Shown here in pieces: positions 24,663-34,232 of a DNA stretch of 43,006 nucleotides. A program made the position numbers and the translations under genes. The notes under the pieces were generated by a model, which saw only the letters and a program-made list of their open reading frames with translations, had not been told where the DNA came from and made no database searches. This stretch comes from Dehalobacterium sp040766325 (GTDB lineage Bacteria > Bacillota > Dehalobacteriia > Dehalobacteriales > Dehalobacteriaceae): NCBI GenBank assembly GCA_040766325.1, contig JAXGQR010000017.1, forward strand, positions 1 through 43,006, read 5' to 3'. The stretch's first letter is position 1; every line of letters starts with the position of its first letter.

Positions 24663-25595
24663 ATGCGTGTAATATTTATGGGCAGCCCCGAATATGCTCT
24701 TTCAAGTTTAGATCAACTTCTGTCATCATCCCATCAGGTGGTGGCAGTTGTGACCCAGCCGGACAGGCCCCGGGGTAGAGGACAAAAAATGACCTATACC
24801 CCGGTAAAAGAACGGGCGTTAGAAAAAGGAATACCTGTTTTTCAACCGGAAAAAATCAACGATCCGGTTTTTACCGCTCACCTCAAGGCCCTTGCCCCGG
24901 ATGTGATGGTTGTGGTGGCATATGGGCAGCTTTTAAATGAAGAGTTGTTGGCCTTACCCCCCAAGGGCTGCATTAATGTTCATGCTTCTCTATTGCCCAA
25001 ATATCGGGGTGCGGCACCAATTCATTGGGCCATTATCAATGGTGAGGAAGAAACCGGTGTGACCACTATGCTTATGGATCGGGGTATGGATACCGGGGAT
25101 ATGCTGCTTAAAAGAAAGGTGCCGATCGAAAAAGTGGATACCATTGGCAGTCTCCATGATAAATTGGCGGACATAGGAGGAGAGTTGCTTATGGAAACTC
25201 TGGCTCACCTTGAGGATGGAAGTCTCACACCTGAATCTCAGGATCATGACGAAGCATCATATGCTGCTCTTTTAAAAAAAGAGCATGAACAAATTCTCTG
25301 GAGCAAAAATGCTGTGGAGATATTCAATCAAGTGCGAGGCTTAAATCCCTGGCCGGGGGCATATACCGAATTTGCGGGCAAAAGGCTTAAAATTTGGGAA
25401 TCCGATGTGGAGGATATGGAGCTTAAGGAACACCCCGGTCTGGTGTTGGATGTTAAAAATGGTAAGGGTATACGTGTCGCCTGTGGCATAGGCAGTCTTT
25501 GGCTGCGCATCCTGCAACCTCAAGGAAAACGCAGAATGACGGGAGAGGATTGGGCGCGAGGTGTGCGTCTGGAGAAGGGCAGTGTTTTAGGATAA
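24663..25595 (+). CDS. fmt: Methionyl-tRNA formyltransferase
   Basis: 310 residues. It transfers formyl from 10-formyl-tetrahydrofolate to initiator Met-tRNA. MRVIFMGSPEYAL opens the Rossmann-like fold. The catalytic block NVHASLLPKYRGAAPI, with Asn-x-His and the SLLPxYRG loop, is present, as is the MDRGMDTGDM segment. The C-terminal OB-like tRNA-binding domain covers about 205-310. GAAGTGGTGAG precedes the ATG. Its stop overlaps the next ATG (TAATG). Confidence 0.96.
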   Translation: MRVIFMGSPEYALSSLDQLLSSSHQVVAVVTQPDRPRGRGQKMTYTPVKERALEKGIPVFQPEKINDPVFTAHLKALAPDVMVVVAYGQLLNEELLALPPKGCINVHASLLPKYRGAAPIHWAIINGEEETGVTTMLMDRGMDTGDMLLKRKVPIEKVDTIGSLHDKLADIGGELLMETLAHLEDGSLTPESQDHDEASYAALLKKEHEQILWSKNAVEIFNQVRGLNPWPGAYTEFAGKRLKIWESDVEDMELKEHPGLVLDVKNGKGIRVACGIGSLWLRILQPQGKRRMTGEDWARGVRLEKGSVLG

Positions 25596-26413
25596 TGGAT
25601 GAATACCTAGATAATCAGTGTAAAGTAAAAAAACGCTTATTTATCGGCCTTCTATTTATCAGTTTATTGCTCATAGTTGGTTTGACAGTATTAATTTGGT
25701 TCTTGGCTATCCACAGAGAGATTTTCTTTTATCGCGTTTTATTGGTGCTTTTTGGTGCCTTTCTTTTGGGATTGTTTTTATTAATTAGCCTGGGGATTAT
25801 GGGCATGGTACTTACCATTTATCAATCGCGAGCCATTCCTTCCATGGAAGGAATGATGCGCATTGCCATCAATCTTTTATTTCCTGTGGCATTAGGTGTG
25901 GGCAATTTGTTTGGTTTTGACAAAGAACAGATTAAACGTTCTTTTATCGAAGTAAATAATCAGATGGTATATAATCATCGGTTTTATTTAAAACCGGAAC
26001 AGATTATGATTCTGGCACCTCATTGTCTCCAAAAGCACACCTGCCCTCATAAGATCACTATTGATGTAAGAAATTGCAAAAGATGTGGAGCTTGTATTGT
26101 CAACGATTTATTAACATTAGCGGATGATTATGGGGTTCCTTTGGTGATCGCCACTGGTGGTACTCTAGCCAGAAAGTCTATTGAGAATCATCATCCCCAG
26201 GGCATTGTGGCTATCGCTTGTGAGCGTGATTTGACTAGTGGTATTATAGATGTTAATCCCCTATCGGTTTTAGGAATTTTAAATATCCGACCGGAAGGGC
26301 CTTGTCTGAATACCACTGTTTCTTTAAAGAATGTAGAAAGGGGCATTCGCTATTTTTTGCCTTTGGGGGCCAGTAAAGTCCCCAAATTTATGAAAGTTGA
26401 AGCTAATTCTTGA
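25595..26413 (+). CDS. DUF116-family membrane protein
   Basis: 272 residues from ATG 25595, which overlaps the fmt stop; longer readings run backward into fmt. Two or three hydrophobic segments at about 15-37 and 45-75 anchor it in the membrane. The soluble part has Cys motifs APHCLQKHTCP, CKRCGAC and IACERDL, suggesting a metal or Fe-S site. DUF116 genes sit beside fmt and rsmB in many Clostridia; the role is not established. Confidence 0.85.
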   Translation: MDEYLDNQCKVKKRLFIGLLFISLLLIVGLTVLIWFLAIHREIFFYRVLLVLFGAFLLGLFLLISLGIMGMVLTIYQSRAIPSMEGMMRIAINLLFPVALGVGNLFGFDKEQIKRSFIEVNNQMVYNHRFYLKPEQIMILAPHCLQKHTCPHKITIDVRNCKRCGACIVNDLLTLADDYGVPLVIATGGTLARKSIENHHPQGIVAIACERDLTSGIIDVNPLSVLGILNIRPEGPCLNTTVSLKNVERGIRYFLPLGASKVPKFMKVEANS

Positions 26414-26447
26414 TTCAGAAATATTTGATAAGGAGGGATTATATATA

Positions 26448-27137
26448 ATGTTTTTTTGGGATCCGACTTTTGTATTGTTAATTCCCGGTATCATCATCGC
26501 AGCCTGGGCCCAATTTAAAGTTACAGCTACCTTTGATAAATTCAATCGGATTAGATCTTTAAAAGGGATTACAGCAGCTCAGGCTGCTCGTCAAATATTA
26601 AACCAGCAAGGTTTGCATGAAGTAGGGGTAGAAATGATTCCTGGAAAATTATCCGATCATTACGACCCCAGAGATAAAACCCTGCGCTTATCTCAGGAGG
26701 TTTATGGCAGTACTTCTTTGGCATCTATTGGTGTTGCAGCCCACGAGGCCGGCCATGCCATTCAGCATGATCAGGGTTATGCCCCGTTAGCTATTCGATC
26801 TTCTTTGGTCCCGGTGGCGCAATTTGGCAGTAATGCAGCCTGGATTTTGCTTTTGATCGGGCTGTTAATGGGTATTCCCAGCTTGGCTCGTATTGGTGTC
26901 TATGCTTTCGCCGCCGTCGTTTTATTTCAATTTGTGACTTTGCCCGTAGAATTTAATGCTTCCAGCAGGGCTATGGCTCTTTTGGAGGGTGGGGGCTATT
27001 TAACCAGGGAGGAGATTCCTCAAACGAAAAAGGTGCTGGATGCGGCAGCTCTGACTTATGTAGCCGCCGCCATCATGGGAATCTTACAATTACTTCGTTT
27101 GATTATAATTTCCGGAATTGGGAGAGGCGATGACTAA
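26448..27137 (+). CDS. YugP-like membrane zinc metallopeptidase
   Basis: 229 residues from ATG 26448 with AAGGAGGG upstream. The zinc motif HEAGH appears in IGVAAHEAGHAIQHD, followed by a distal LPVEFNASSRAM stretch that should give the third ligand. Hydrophobic segments at the N-terminus, near 125-165 and at the C-terminus place it in the membrane. The family is the neutral zinc peptidases related to YugP of Bacillus; the substrates are unknown. It overlaps the start of rsmB by eight bases. Confidence 0.88.
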   Translation: MFFWDPTFVLLIPGIIIAAWAQFKVTATFDKFNRIRSLKGITAAQAARQILNQQGLHEVGVEMIPGKLSDHYDPRDKTLRLSQEVYGSTSLASIGVAAHEAGHAIQHDQGYAPLAIRSSLVPVAQFGSNAAWILLLIGLLMGIPSLARIGVYAFAAVVLFQFVTLPVEFNASSRAMALLEGGGYLTREEIPQTKKVLDAAALTYVAAAIMGILQLLRLIIISGIGRGDD

Positions 27138-28515
27138 GAACGAACAAAAAGGGCGGTCTCCCCGGGAGACAGCCCTTCTCATTCTATATCAGGTGGCGGC
27201 GAAAGAGGCTTATGCCAATTTGGAACTGAACAAGGTTCTAAGTAGAAATGATTATCAAACTATAGATCGTTCATTTATTACAGAATTGGTCTATGGCACG
27301 ATCCGTATGCAGGGCCGCATTGATTATATTTTAGGTTTGTTCATTAAAAAGCCATTGAATACATTACCCCTGTGGATCTTACTGATACTCCGTCTTGGTG
27401 TTTATCAGATCATATTTCTCGATAAGGTACCGGAACGGGCAGCAGTTAATGAATCGGTGCAACTAACAAAAAAGTACGGTCATGCCGGTACGGTGAAATT
27501 TGTTAATGGGGTTCTAAGAAATGTAGCCCGTCAAAAAGAAAAGCTGAAATATCCTTCCTTGGAGGAGGATCCGCCAAAACATATTTCTCTTCATTATTCT
27601 CATCCCCAGTGGCTGGTAGAGCGTTGGCTGGAACAATTTGGTCCTGAGGAAACGATAAATCTTTGCTCGTGGAATAATACCTCCCCTCAGGTGACCCTTC
27701 GTACCAACACATTAAGAACAACGCGGGATGATCTTATTATCCGCTTAGGAGGGGAAGGGGTTAAAAGCCAACCAGGACGTATAGTACCGGAAAGCATTCT
27801 TGTTACAGGCGCCTCATCCCTCACTTCCTTGCCTTCCTATCAGGCAGGTTTATTTCAGGTGCAGGATGAAGGATCCATGCTGGTAGCTCATGTTTTAGCT
27901 CCAAAACCGGGGAGTCGCATGCTGGATCTTTGTGCTGCTCCGGGGGGTAAAACAACCCATGCTGCTCAATTGATGAAAAATCATGGGGTAATCAAGGCTT
28001 TTGATCTTTATCCCCACAAATTGACTTTAGTGAACGAAAGTTGTCAGCGACTGGGTGTTTCTATTGTTGAGACATCTGTACAAGATGCTACCCAATTACC
28101 GGATTCTTTACAACATTGGGCAGATTTTTGCTTAGTGGATGCTCCTTGTTCCGGTCTGGGCGTACTGAGAAGGAGACCCGATGCCAGATGGAGAAAGGAA
28201 AGCAAGAAGATTGACGAGCTGGTTGTTCTCCAAAAAAAGATTCTCACTGCTGCCGCGAAGACTGTAAAACCTGGAGGGATTCTCGTTTATTCCACATGTA
28301 CTATTACCCCGGAAGAAAACGAAAAAATGATACATTGGTTTTTGGCAGAGCATCAAGAGTATGTCCTGGATCCTATTGATAAGATTCTGGATTTTCCGTG
28401 GGGAGAGCATGAAAAGCAAGGGTCTGATGGGATGATTCAGCTCTATCCCCATATCCATGGAACAGACGGCTTATTTATGGCCAGGATGAAAAAAATACAG
28501 GGGATAGATAATTAA
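27130..28515 (+). CDS. rsmB: 16S rRNA (cytosine-967-C5)-methyltransferase
   Basis: 461 residues from ATG 27130 (GGGAGAGG just before; the upstream TTG is less likely). The NusB-like N-terminal RNA-binding domain (about 10-140) is followed by the SAM-dependent domain with DLCAAPGGKTTH. The two cysteines of m5C methyltransferases are in VDAPCSGLG and YSTCTITPEENE. It is co-transcribed with rlmN, which begins 2 bases after its stop. Confidence 0.95.
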   Translation: MTKNEQKGRSPRETALLILYQVAAKEAYANLELNKVLSRNDYQTIDRSFITELVYGTIRMQGRIDYILGLFIKKPLNTLPLWILLILRLGVYQIIFLDKVPERAAVNESVQLTKKYGHAGTVKFVNGVLRNVARQKEKLKYPSLEEDPPKHISLHYSHPQWLVERWLEQFGPEETINLCSWNNTSPQVTLRTNTLRTTRDDLIIRLGGEGVKSQPGRIVPESILVTGASSLTSLPSYQAGLFQVQDEGSMLVAHVLAPKPGSRMLDLCAAPGGKTTHAAQLMKNHGVIKAFDLYPHKLTLVNESCQRLGVSIVETSVQDATQLPDSLQHWADFCLVDAPCSGLGVLRRRPDARWRKESKKIDELVVLQKKILTAAAKTVKPGGILVYSTCTITPEENEKMIHWFLAEHQEYVLDPIDKILDFPWGEHEKQGSDGMIQLYPHIHGTDGLFMARMKKIQGIDN

Positions 28516-28516
28516 T

Positions 28517-29572
28517 ATGCTGGATTTATTAGGTGCTGATGTGGCTGATTTGGAACGTTTTACAAATGAATTAGGCCTGCCCCGGTTTCGAGCTCAACAA
28601 ATTTTTCATTGGGTTCATAGGAAAGGGGCCGTAGCATTTTCTGAGATGCGTAATATACCGGTTAAGTTAGCGGAGATACTAAGTCAAAAAGCTTTTGTGA
28701 CCCGACCTGAACTTGTGACTACGTCTAAATCAAAAAAAGGAGATACGATTAAATTTCTCTTAAAGTTTTCCGACGATGTTTTGGTGGAAACAGTGCTCAT
28801 GATCTATGAACGGGAAGAGAGCCGTGATCGTAATACCGTTTGTGTCAGTACTCAGGCCGGATGTGCCATGGGCTGTGCATTTTGTGCCACAGGGCTTTCC
28901 GGTATGGAAAGAAACTTATCAACGGGGGAAATTATTGCTCAGGTCTGGGCTGCCGAAAGATATTGTCAGGAAAATAATCTTGCTAAGGTTACCAATGTGG
29001 TGTATATGGGAATGGGAGAACCATTGGCCAATTTGCCGCCGGTGTTAAAAAGTATACATCTTTTGCATCACCATCAAGGGCTGGATATTGGATTGCGGCG
29101 TATCACCTTATCTACCTGTGGCTTGGTTCCAAAAATTTACGAATTAGCCGAGAAAAAAATACCCATTACCCTGGCCGTGTCCCTCCATGCACCGGACAAT
29201 GAATTAAGAAATCGCCTTATGCCGATTAATAAAAAGTATCCCTTGGAGGAAGTATTAAAAGCAGCGGATTATTACGCTGAAAAAACAGGTCGCCGCGTGA
29301 CCTATGAGTATGCTCTATTCCGTGGAGTTAATGACCGGGAAGAGCATGGAGCAAAGCTGGGACGTATAATGCAGGGGCGCTTGGCTCATATTAATATAAT
29401 TCCTTCTAATGAAGTGCCGGAGAGCGGCTTTCTTTCGCCAGGACCGGAAGATGTTGCCAGGTTTATTAAAACACTAACTGCATATGGGGTAGGTGTTGTG
29501 GTCAGAGAAGAAAAAGGCGGGGATATAAATGCTGCTTGCGGACAATTAAGACGGAAAATGAAAGATTTTTGA
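28517..29572 (+). CDS. rlmN: Dual-specificity 23S rRNA A2503 / tRNA A37 C2-methyltransferase
   Basis: 351 residues. It is a radical SAM enzyme with the cluster cysteines Cys116, Cys120 and Cys123 (CAMGCAFC), the GMGEPL SAM motif, and a C-terminal Cys341 (AACGQLR) that carries the methylene intermediate. The length is normal. It begins 2 bases after rsmB, so the two are translationally coupled. Confidence 0.96.
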   Translation: MLDLLGADVADLERFTNELGLPRFRAQQIFHWVHRKGAVAFSEMRNIPVKLAEILSQKAFVTRPELVTTSKSKKGDTIKFLLKFSDDVLVETVLMIYEREESRDRNTVCVSTQAGCAMGCAFCATGLSGMERNLSTGEIIAQVWAAERYCQENNLAKVTNVVYMGMGEPLANLPPVLKSIHLLHHHQGLDIGLRRITLSTCGLVPKIYELAEKKIPITLAVSLHAPDNELRNRLMPINKKYPLEEVLKAADYYAEKTGRRVTYEYALFRGVNDREEHGAKLGRIMQGRLAHINIIPSNEVPESGFLSPGPEDVARFIKTLTAYGVGVVVREEKGGDINAACGQLRRKMKDF

Positions 29573-29589
29573 TTTAAAGAGGTGTAAGC

Positions 29590-30309
29590 ATGTATGCAGA
29601 AGTGGTTTCTGATGTTGGTTTAGTACGCAAAAACAATGAAGATTCGCTGTGGTGTGATTTAGATAATCAGCTTTTTATCGTAGCAGACGGAATGGGGGGT
29701 AGTGCGGCGGGAGAGGTGGCGAGCAAAATGGCCATTAACACCGTAGTGCATAGTATTTCGCAGCCGACTAATGATACTCCGTCGGAGATTCTGCGTCAAT
29801 CATTTTATCAGGCTAATAACAGTATATTCCAGGAAGCGCGACAGCATGAGGAGTATTCCGGTATGGGAACGACTTTATCTGCTCTTTGGATTGTGGATGA
29901 GAAGGCTTATCTCTGTCACGTGGGAGACAGCCGAATTTATCTGGTACGAGAAGGAGAAATTCGTCTTCTGACTCGGGATCATTCTCTGGTAGGGGAATTG
30001 ATGCGGGAGGGTGGAATAACGGAGGAACAAGCCATGACCCATCCCCAAAAGAATATTCTTACCCGTGCCTTGGGCTGTAATGCTCATGTGGAAGTTGACA
30101 TAATGGAGCTGGATACCCTGGCAGGAGATTATTTTATTTTATGTACCGATGGTTTGTCAAATCTTATCCGTTCTGAAGAAATGGTTGCTCTTTTAGACCA
30201 GGGTAAAGGTTTAAAAGCGGCTGCCGATGAACTGCTTAAGCTGGCATTAGCACGGGGTGGTTCAGATAATATTACCGCTATTTTGATTTATCGTACAGGC
30301 ATTTCTTAA
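29590..30309 (+). CDS. stp: PP2C-family serine/threonine protein phosphatase (Stp/PrpC)
   Basis: 239 residues with the metal-binding motifs of PP2C: VRKNNEDS, ADGMGG, GDSRIYLVR, LTRDHS and the late GGSDNITAI. It dephosphorylates targets of the adjacent PASTA kinase, the standard pair in Firmicutes for cell-wall and growth control. AGAGGTG precedes the ATG. Confidence 0.95.
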   Translation: MYAEVVSDVGLVRKNNEDSLWCDLDNQLFIVADGMGGSAAGEVASKMAINTVVHSISQPTNDTPSEILRQSFYQANNSIFQEARQHEEYSGMGTTLSALWIVDEKAYLCHVGDSRIYLVREGEIRLLTRDHSLVGELMREGGITEEQAMTHPQKNILTRALGCNAHVEVDIMELDTLAGDYFILCTDGLSNLIRSEEMVALLDQGKGLKAAADELLKLALARGGSDNITAILIYRTGIS

Positions 30310-30370
30310 CGCAAGTTTTAACTTGCATAAATTAGTTTGTATGAATGCCTTGAAGAGCGAGGTGAAGTTG

Positions 30371-32257
30371 ATGATCGGAAAGAAATTTGGCAATCGATAT
30401 GAGATTCTTGAAAAATTAGGGTCCGGCGGAATGTCGGTTGTTTATAAAGGATTGGATACTCTTTTGAACAGATGGGTGACCATCAAGGTGTTGCGGGAGC
30501 AGTTTGCTAGTGATGAAGATTTTGTCACACGGTTTCGCCGTGAAGCACAATCTGTCGCCAGCCTTTCCCATGTTAATATTGTGAGCATCTATGATGTCGG
30601 TTTTGAATTGGACCTCCATTACCTGATAATGGAATATGTAGAAGGTCGGAATCTCAAAGAGTATATACGTGAAAAAGGTAAATTAACCCCTGAGGAAGCT
30701 GTGCCTATTGCTGTACAGATTCTCCATGCTTTAGAACATGCTCATAATCATCAGGTGGTGCATCGGGATATTAAACCTCATAATATCCTCTTATCCAGAG
30801 AAGGCAAGGTGAAGGTCACAGATTTTGGTATTGCTCGAGCTGCCAGTGAAGTGACCTTGACATATTCCGGAACCATGGTCGGGTCTGTCCAGTATATTTC
30901 CCCGGAGCAGGCTAAAGGACTACATGTAGGGCCTGAATCGGATCTGTATTCTGCCGGAGTGGTGTTGTACGAAATGATCACAGGACGATTGCCATTTGAG
31001 GGAGAAAGTCCTATTGCCGTTGCTTTGAAGCATATTCAAGAGGAGCCTCCTGCTCCCAGTGAATTGTGTTCGGAGGTTCCTGAGACTCTGTCCCAGGTGA
31101 CCCTTAAGGCGATGAATAAGAATCCTGATTTACGATATCCTTCAGCTACAGCCATGGCTCTAGATTTAGAAAAAATTTATGCAGGTAAGAGTCACGAGGT
31201 CAGTATCATTAAGAAAGAGGAAAATCTGAGTGAGGATACAGTGGAAATTCCCGTGATAAAACCCTTTACGGGATCCTCGGAAGTAAAAGCAACAATACCT
31301 TCGACCGCAAAAAAGAAAAAATTAAAACCCCAGGCTACCTGGGGGATCATAGGTGCTTCCGTGTTACTATTCTTGCTTTTGGGATGGGGTATCTATGCCC
31401 TTTTTACCGGTTTCTTTAACATCGGAGAGACGAGGGTACCGGATGTTGAGGGAAAATCCTTGATAGAGGCTAAGGCCGAATTGGAAGAGGCTGGATTAAG
31501 CCATACACTGGAGTACAGTTTCCATGACAGTATCAATAAAGACCATGTCATTTCCCAGACTTTAGAACCAAATCAAATGGTGAAAAAAAATCGAGTAGTA
31601 GGTTTACTGGTTAGTGAGGGACCAAAAACTACCCGTGTACCTAACGTGATGGGCAAAACAGAACGAGAAGCTATTGTAGAATTGAATAACAGGAACCTCC
31701 AGGGTGACTTTAGTGAAGCTTTTCATGATCAGGTGTCTAAAGGCATAGTGATTTCCCAGCAGCCGGAAGTTGGCACTGAAGTACCGGAGAAAACCATAGT
31801 TTCGGTGGTCGTGAGTAAGGGCAAAGAACCCAAATACATCCCTATGCCCAATTTAGTTAACGAATACCTGGAAGATGCAAAAAAAATCTTGCAGGGTTTA
31901 GGATTAACCGTTGGTAAAACCGAAGAACGGGAAAGCAATGAATATTTCCCCTCCCAGATTATGCGACAGGGTACTGCTCCCGGTACTATGGTGACGGAAG
32001 GAGAACAGGTAGATCTTCAGATCAGTGCCGGCCCCGGTCCTATGGCGCAAATTGCCCGGGTGACCCATGAGATTCCCGATGATGGTCAGGAGCACCGTTT
32101 AAGAATTACTGTAGCTGATATAAGGGGGGAGCGCACAGAATATGATCAAGTGCACCACCCGGGAGATTTTATCGATCAAAATGTGCCTTTTTATGGTAAA
32201 GGGAAAATCAGCGTCTATATCGATGATGAATTAGAGTTAAGTCAAAACGTTCCTTAA
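30371..32257 (+). CDS. prkC: PASTA-domain serine/threonine protein kinase (PrkC)
   Basis: 628 residues from ATG 30371, chosen for GAGGTGA just upstream and for the standard MIGKKFGNRYEI opening. The kinase domain (about 8-275) has the Gly loop GSGGMSVV, Lys39, HRDIKPHN with Asp133, and DFG at 151-153. One membrane span lies at about 324-345 and three extracellular PASTA repeats run from about 355 to 560 (RVPDVEGKSL, RVPNVMGKTE, MPNLVNEYLE), with a short C-terminal extra domain. PASTA repeats bind muropeptides or lipid II and control cell-wall synthesis and spore germination. Confidence 0.96.
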   Translation: MIGKKFGNRYEILEKLGSGGMSVVYKGLDTLLNRWVTIKVLREQFASDEDFVTRFRREAQSVASLSHVNIVSIYDVGFELDLHYLIMEYVEGRNLKEYIREKGKLTPEEAVPIAVQILHALEHAHNHQVVHRDIKPHNILLSREGKVKVTDFGIARAASEVTLTYSGTMVGSVQYISPEQAKGLHVGPESDLYSAGVVLYEMITGRLPFEGESPIAVALKHIQEEPPAPSELCSEVPETLSQVTLKAMNKNPDLRYPSATAMALDLEKIYAGKSHEVSIIKKEENLSEDTVEIPVIKPFTGSSEVKATIPSTAKKKKLKPQATWGIIGASVLLFLLLGWGIYALFTGFFNIGETRVPDVEGKSLIEAKAELEEAGLSHTLEYSFHDSINKDHVISQTLEPNQMVKKNRVVGLLVSEGPKTTRVPNVMGKTEREAIVELNNRNLQGDFSEAFHDQVSKGIVISQQPEVGTEVPEKTIVSVVVSKGKEPKYIPMPNLVNEYLEDAKKILQGLGLTVGKTEERESNEYFPSQIMRQGTAPGTMVTEGEQVDLQISAGPGPMAQIARVTHEIPDDGQEHRLRITVADIRGERTEYDQVHHPGDFIDQNVPFYGKGKISVYIDDELELSQNVP

Positions 32258-32275
32258 TGGGATGAAGGAGGTTTT

Positions 32276-33143
32276 ATGGAGGAAGGCATTTTAATTAAAT
32301 TTTATGGCGGGTTTTATTATGTTAAAGCAGGAGACAAATTATGGGAGTGTTCTTGCGGGGAAATTTCGGAACCAAAAACAAAATATTTTGGCGGGAGATC
32401 GGGTTTTGATCAGTTCACGCGACGAAAAAACGGCAGTGATTGAAAAATCTTCCCCGGGTCAGTGAATTAAGCCGACCCTCTGTCGCCTGTGAGCAAGTGT
32501 TGCTTGTCTTTGCCCTGAAGGATCCCGAACCGGATTTACTATTACTGGATCGTTTGCTCCTTGTTAGCCGTGAAAAAGATTTGCCCGCTGCGGTAATATT
32601 TAATAAAATAGATGTGGTTGCTGAGGCTACTGCAAAGAAATACTTTCAAGCATATCAAAAGGCCGGTTATGAGACTATTTTGTGCAGTGCTAAACTGGGT
32701 GTGGGTCTAGAAGAAGTACGCCAAATTCTAAAGAATAAAATTTTGTATTTACCGGACCTTCCGGGGCCGGAAAATCCAGCCTTTTGAATGCTATTAACCC
32801 GGGATTGGCTTTGAAGACGGGAGCGGTAAGCATAAAAATCGGTCGCGGGAAGCATACCACTAGGCATGTAGAACTTCTTCCTCTTGATTTTGGCGGATGG
32901 GTCGCCGATACTCCTGGATTCTCCGTTTTGGAGACACCGGTAATACCTCGAGAAGAATTTGACAGCTTTTACCCGGAAATTGCTGCTTATGGAGGCCTTT
33001 GCCGCTTCACTTCCTGCCTCCATCACAGAGAACCAAATTGTGCAGTGAAAGAAGCTGTGGAAGCAGGAGAGATTGATAGAGATCGCTATCAGAGATATTT
33101 GCATTTATTGCAGGAAGTGATTGAACAGGAGAGAGACATTAAC
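32276..33143 (+). pseudogene. rsgA: Ribosome small-subunit GTPase RsgA (frameshifted)
   Basis: ATG 32276 with AAGGAGG upstream. The OB-fold start MEEGILIKFYGGFYYV slips near 32360, returns as ILAGDRVLISSRDEKTAVIE, slips again near 32445, and reads on through VIFNKIDVV. At 32750-32770 one missing base destroys the Walker A, which on repair is SGPSGAGKSSLLNAI. The C-terminal part is intact: DTPGF and the zinc site CRFTSCLHHREPNCAV. The G1/G3/G4 order (NKxD before GxxxxGKS before DxxG) is the circular permutation typical of RsgA. No stop is found before rpe: the frame runs straight into it, which again suggests an indel near 33130. RsgA helps mature the 30S subunit, so real loss would be costly. 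Confidence 0.82.
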
Positions 33144-33820
33144 ATGATTAAATTAGCCCCATCTCTTTTAGCGGCAGATTTCAGCTGCTTGAGGGAAGAG
33201 ATTAAGACTATTGAAGAAGCCGGAGTGGATTATCTTCATTTGGACGTGATGGATGGCCATTTTGTGCCTAATTTAACTTTTGGACCGGGGTGATAAAAGA
33301 TCTGCGCCTCATTCCCATTTATTTTTTGATGTCCACTTAATGATTGAAAATCCTGACCAATACGCGGCAGAATTTGTGAAAGCAGGGGCAGATTTACTTT
33401 GTGTTCATCAGGAACATGTCCCCACCTACATCGTACCGTGCAAAATATTAAGGAACTAGGCGTTAAAGCTGCAGTGTTCTAAATCCGGCAACCCCTTTAT
33501 GCGGGATTGAGGAAATTTTGTCGGAATTGGATATGGTGCTTTTGATGAGTGTGAATCCCGGCTTTGGTGGACAGGCTTTTATTCCCTTCGTATTAAAAAA
33601 AATAGAACGATTGCGTGCAATGATCCAGGAAAGGGAGTTGGATATTGATATTCAAGTGGATGGGGGTATCTCTTTAAACAATGTGGCAGACGTGGTAGCA
33701 GCCGGTGCCAACATAATTGTGGCCGGTTCGGCTATATTCGGTGCTCCTGATATCAAACAGGCAGTGTTTGATTTAAAGAAAGCAGCGCAAAATACCTATT
33801 TAGCCCGCCTGCAGGGGTAA
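33144..33820 (+). pseudogene. rpe: Ribulose-phosphate 3-epimerase (frameshifted)
   Basis: ATG 33144 with CAGGAGAG upstream. It reads MIKLAPSLLAADFSCLREEI, LHLDVMDGHFVPNLTFGPG and then a premature stop at 33290. Other frames continue with HLFFDVHLMIENPDQYAAEFV, CVHQEH, VLNPATPLCGIEEI and then, from 33518, a clean end with MSVNPGFGGQAFIP and QVDGGI. All the catalytic and phosphate-binding motifs are present once at least four one-base gaps (about 33289, 33307, 33424, 33480) are repaired. The enzyme interconverts ribulose-5-P and xylulose-5-P, and feeds ribulose-5-P to the riboflavin genes next door. The pattern speaks for poor sequence rather than a dead gene. Confidence 0.83.
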
Positions 33821-33951
33821 CTGTTTCAGATCCTTCGGTTACTGGAAAATCTTAATATCATCTAAAGCCATTGTAATTATTTTTAAATTGTGTAAAATGT
33901 ATTATAGGACAAAATAGTGAAGAGAATTAAAGAGAATTAAATAAATTGAAA

Positions 33952-34064
33952 TATCCTTGGGGGATCGGTGCAATTCCGTATCGGCGGTAAAAACCCGCGA
34001 GCCAAATGGCTGATCCGGTGCAATTCCGGAGTCGACAGTTAAAGTCTGGATGGGAAGGGATGTT
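33952..34064 (+). ncRNA. FMN riboswitch (RFN element)
   Basis: The conserved blocks are seen in order: GGATCGGTGCAATTCCG, ATCGGCGGTAAAAACCCGCGA, GATCCGGTGCAATTCCGG, GTCGACAGTTAAAGTCTGGA and TGGGAAGGGA, each of the kind in RFN elements (two GGTGxAATTCC repeats, the GCGGT/CCGCGA arm, and GACAGTxAAAGTCTGGATGGGA). It lies upstream of ribD and followed by a terminator, so FMN should switch off transcription of the riboflavin operon. The 33821-33951 stretch before it is AT-rich, likely promoter, with no gene. Confidence 0.95.
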
Positions 34065-34121
34065 AATCCGTGTTGATAATAGCATAGGATTACTTATATG
34101 TATTTGTTTATGGAAATGAAC

Positions 34122-34151
34122 ATCCCCGAGGAAGACTTTCGGGGATTTTTT
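34122..34151 (+). terminator. Terminator of the FMN riboswitch
   Basis: Stem ATCCCCGA (34122-34129) and TCGGGGAT (34139-34146), then a T run to 34151. It is the expression platform of the riboswitch. Confidence 0.88.
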
Positions 34152-34232
34152 TATTTGCTATAAAACACATAATAAATTGATATTGAAGCTAAAACTTTCC
34201 AACATAATATCAAAGAGAAGAAGGCGATTTAG

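Noticed and set aside
33290..33295. TGA in rpe as a selenocysteine codon
   Set aside because: It is followed directly by TAA and the known protein sequence resumes in another frame, so it is an indel effect.
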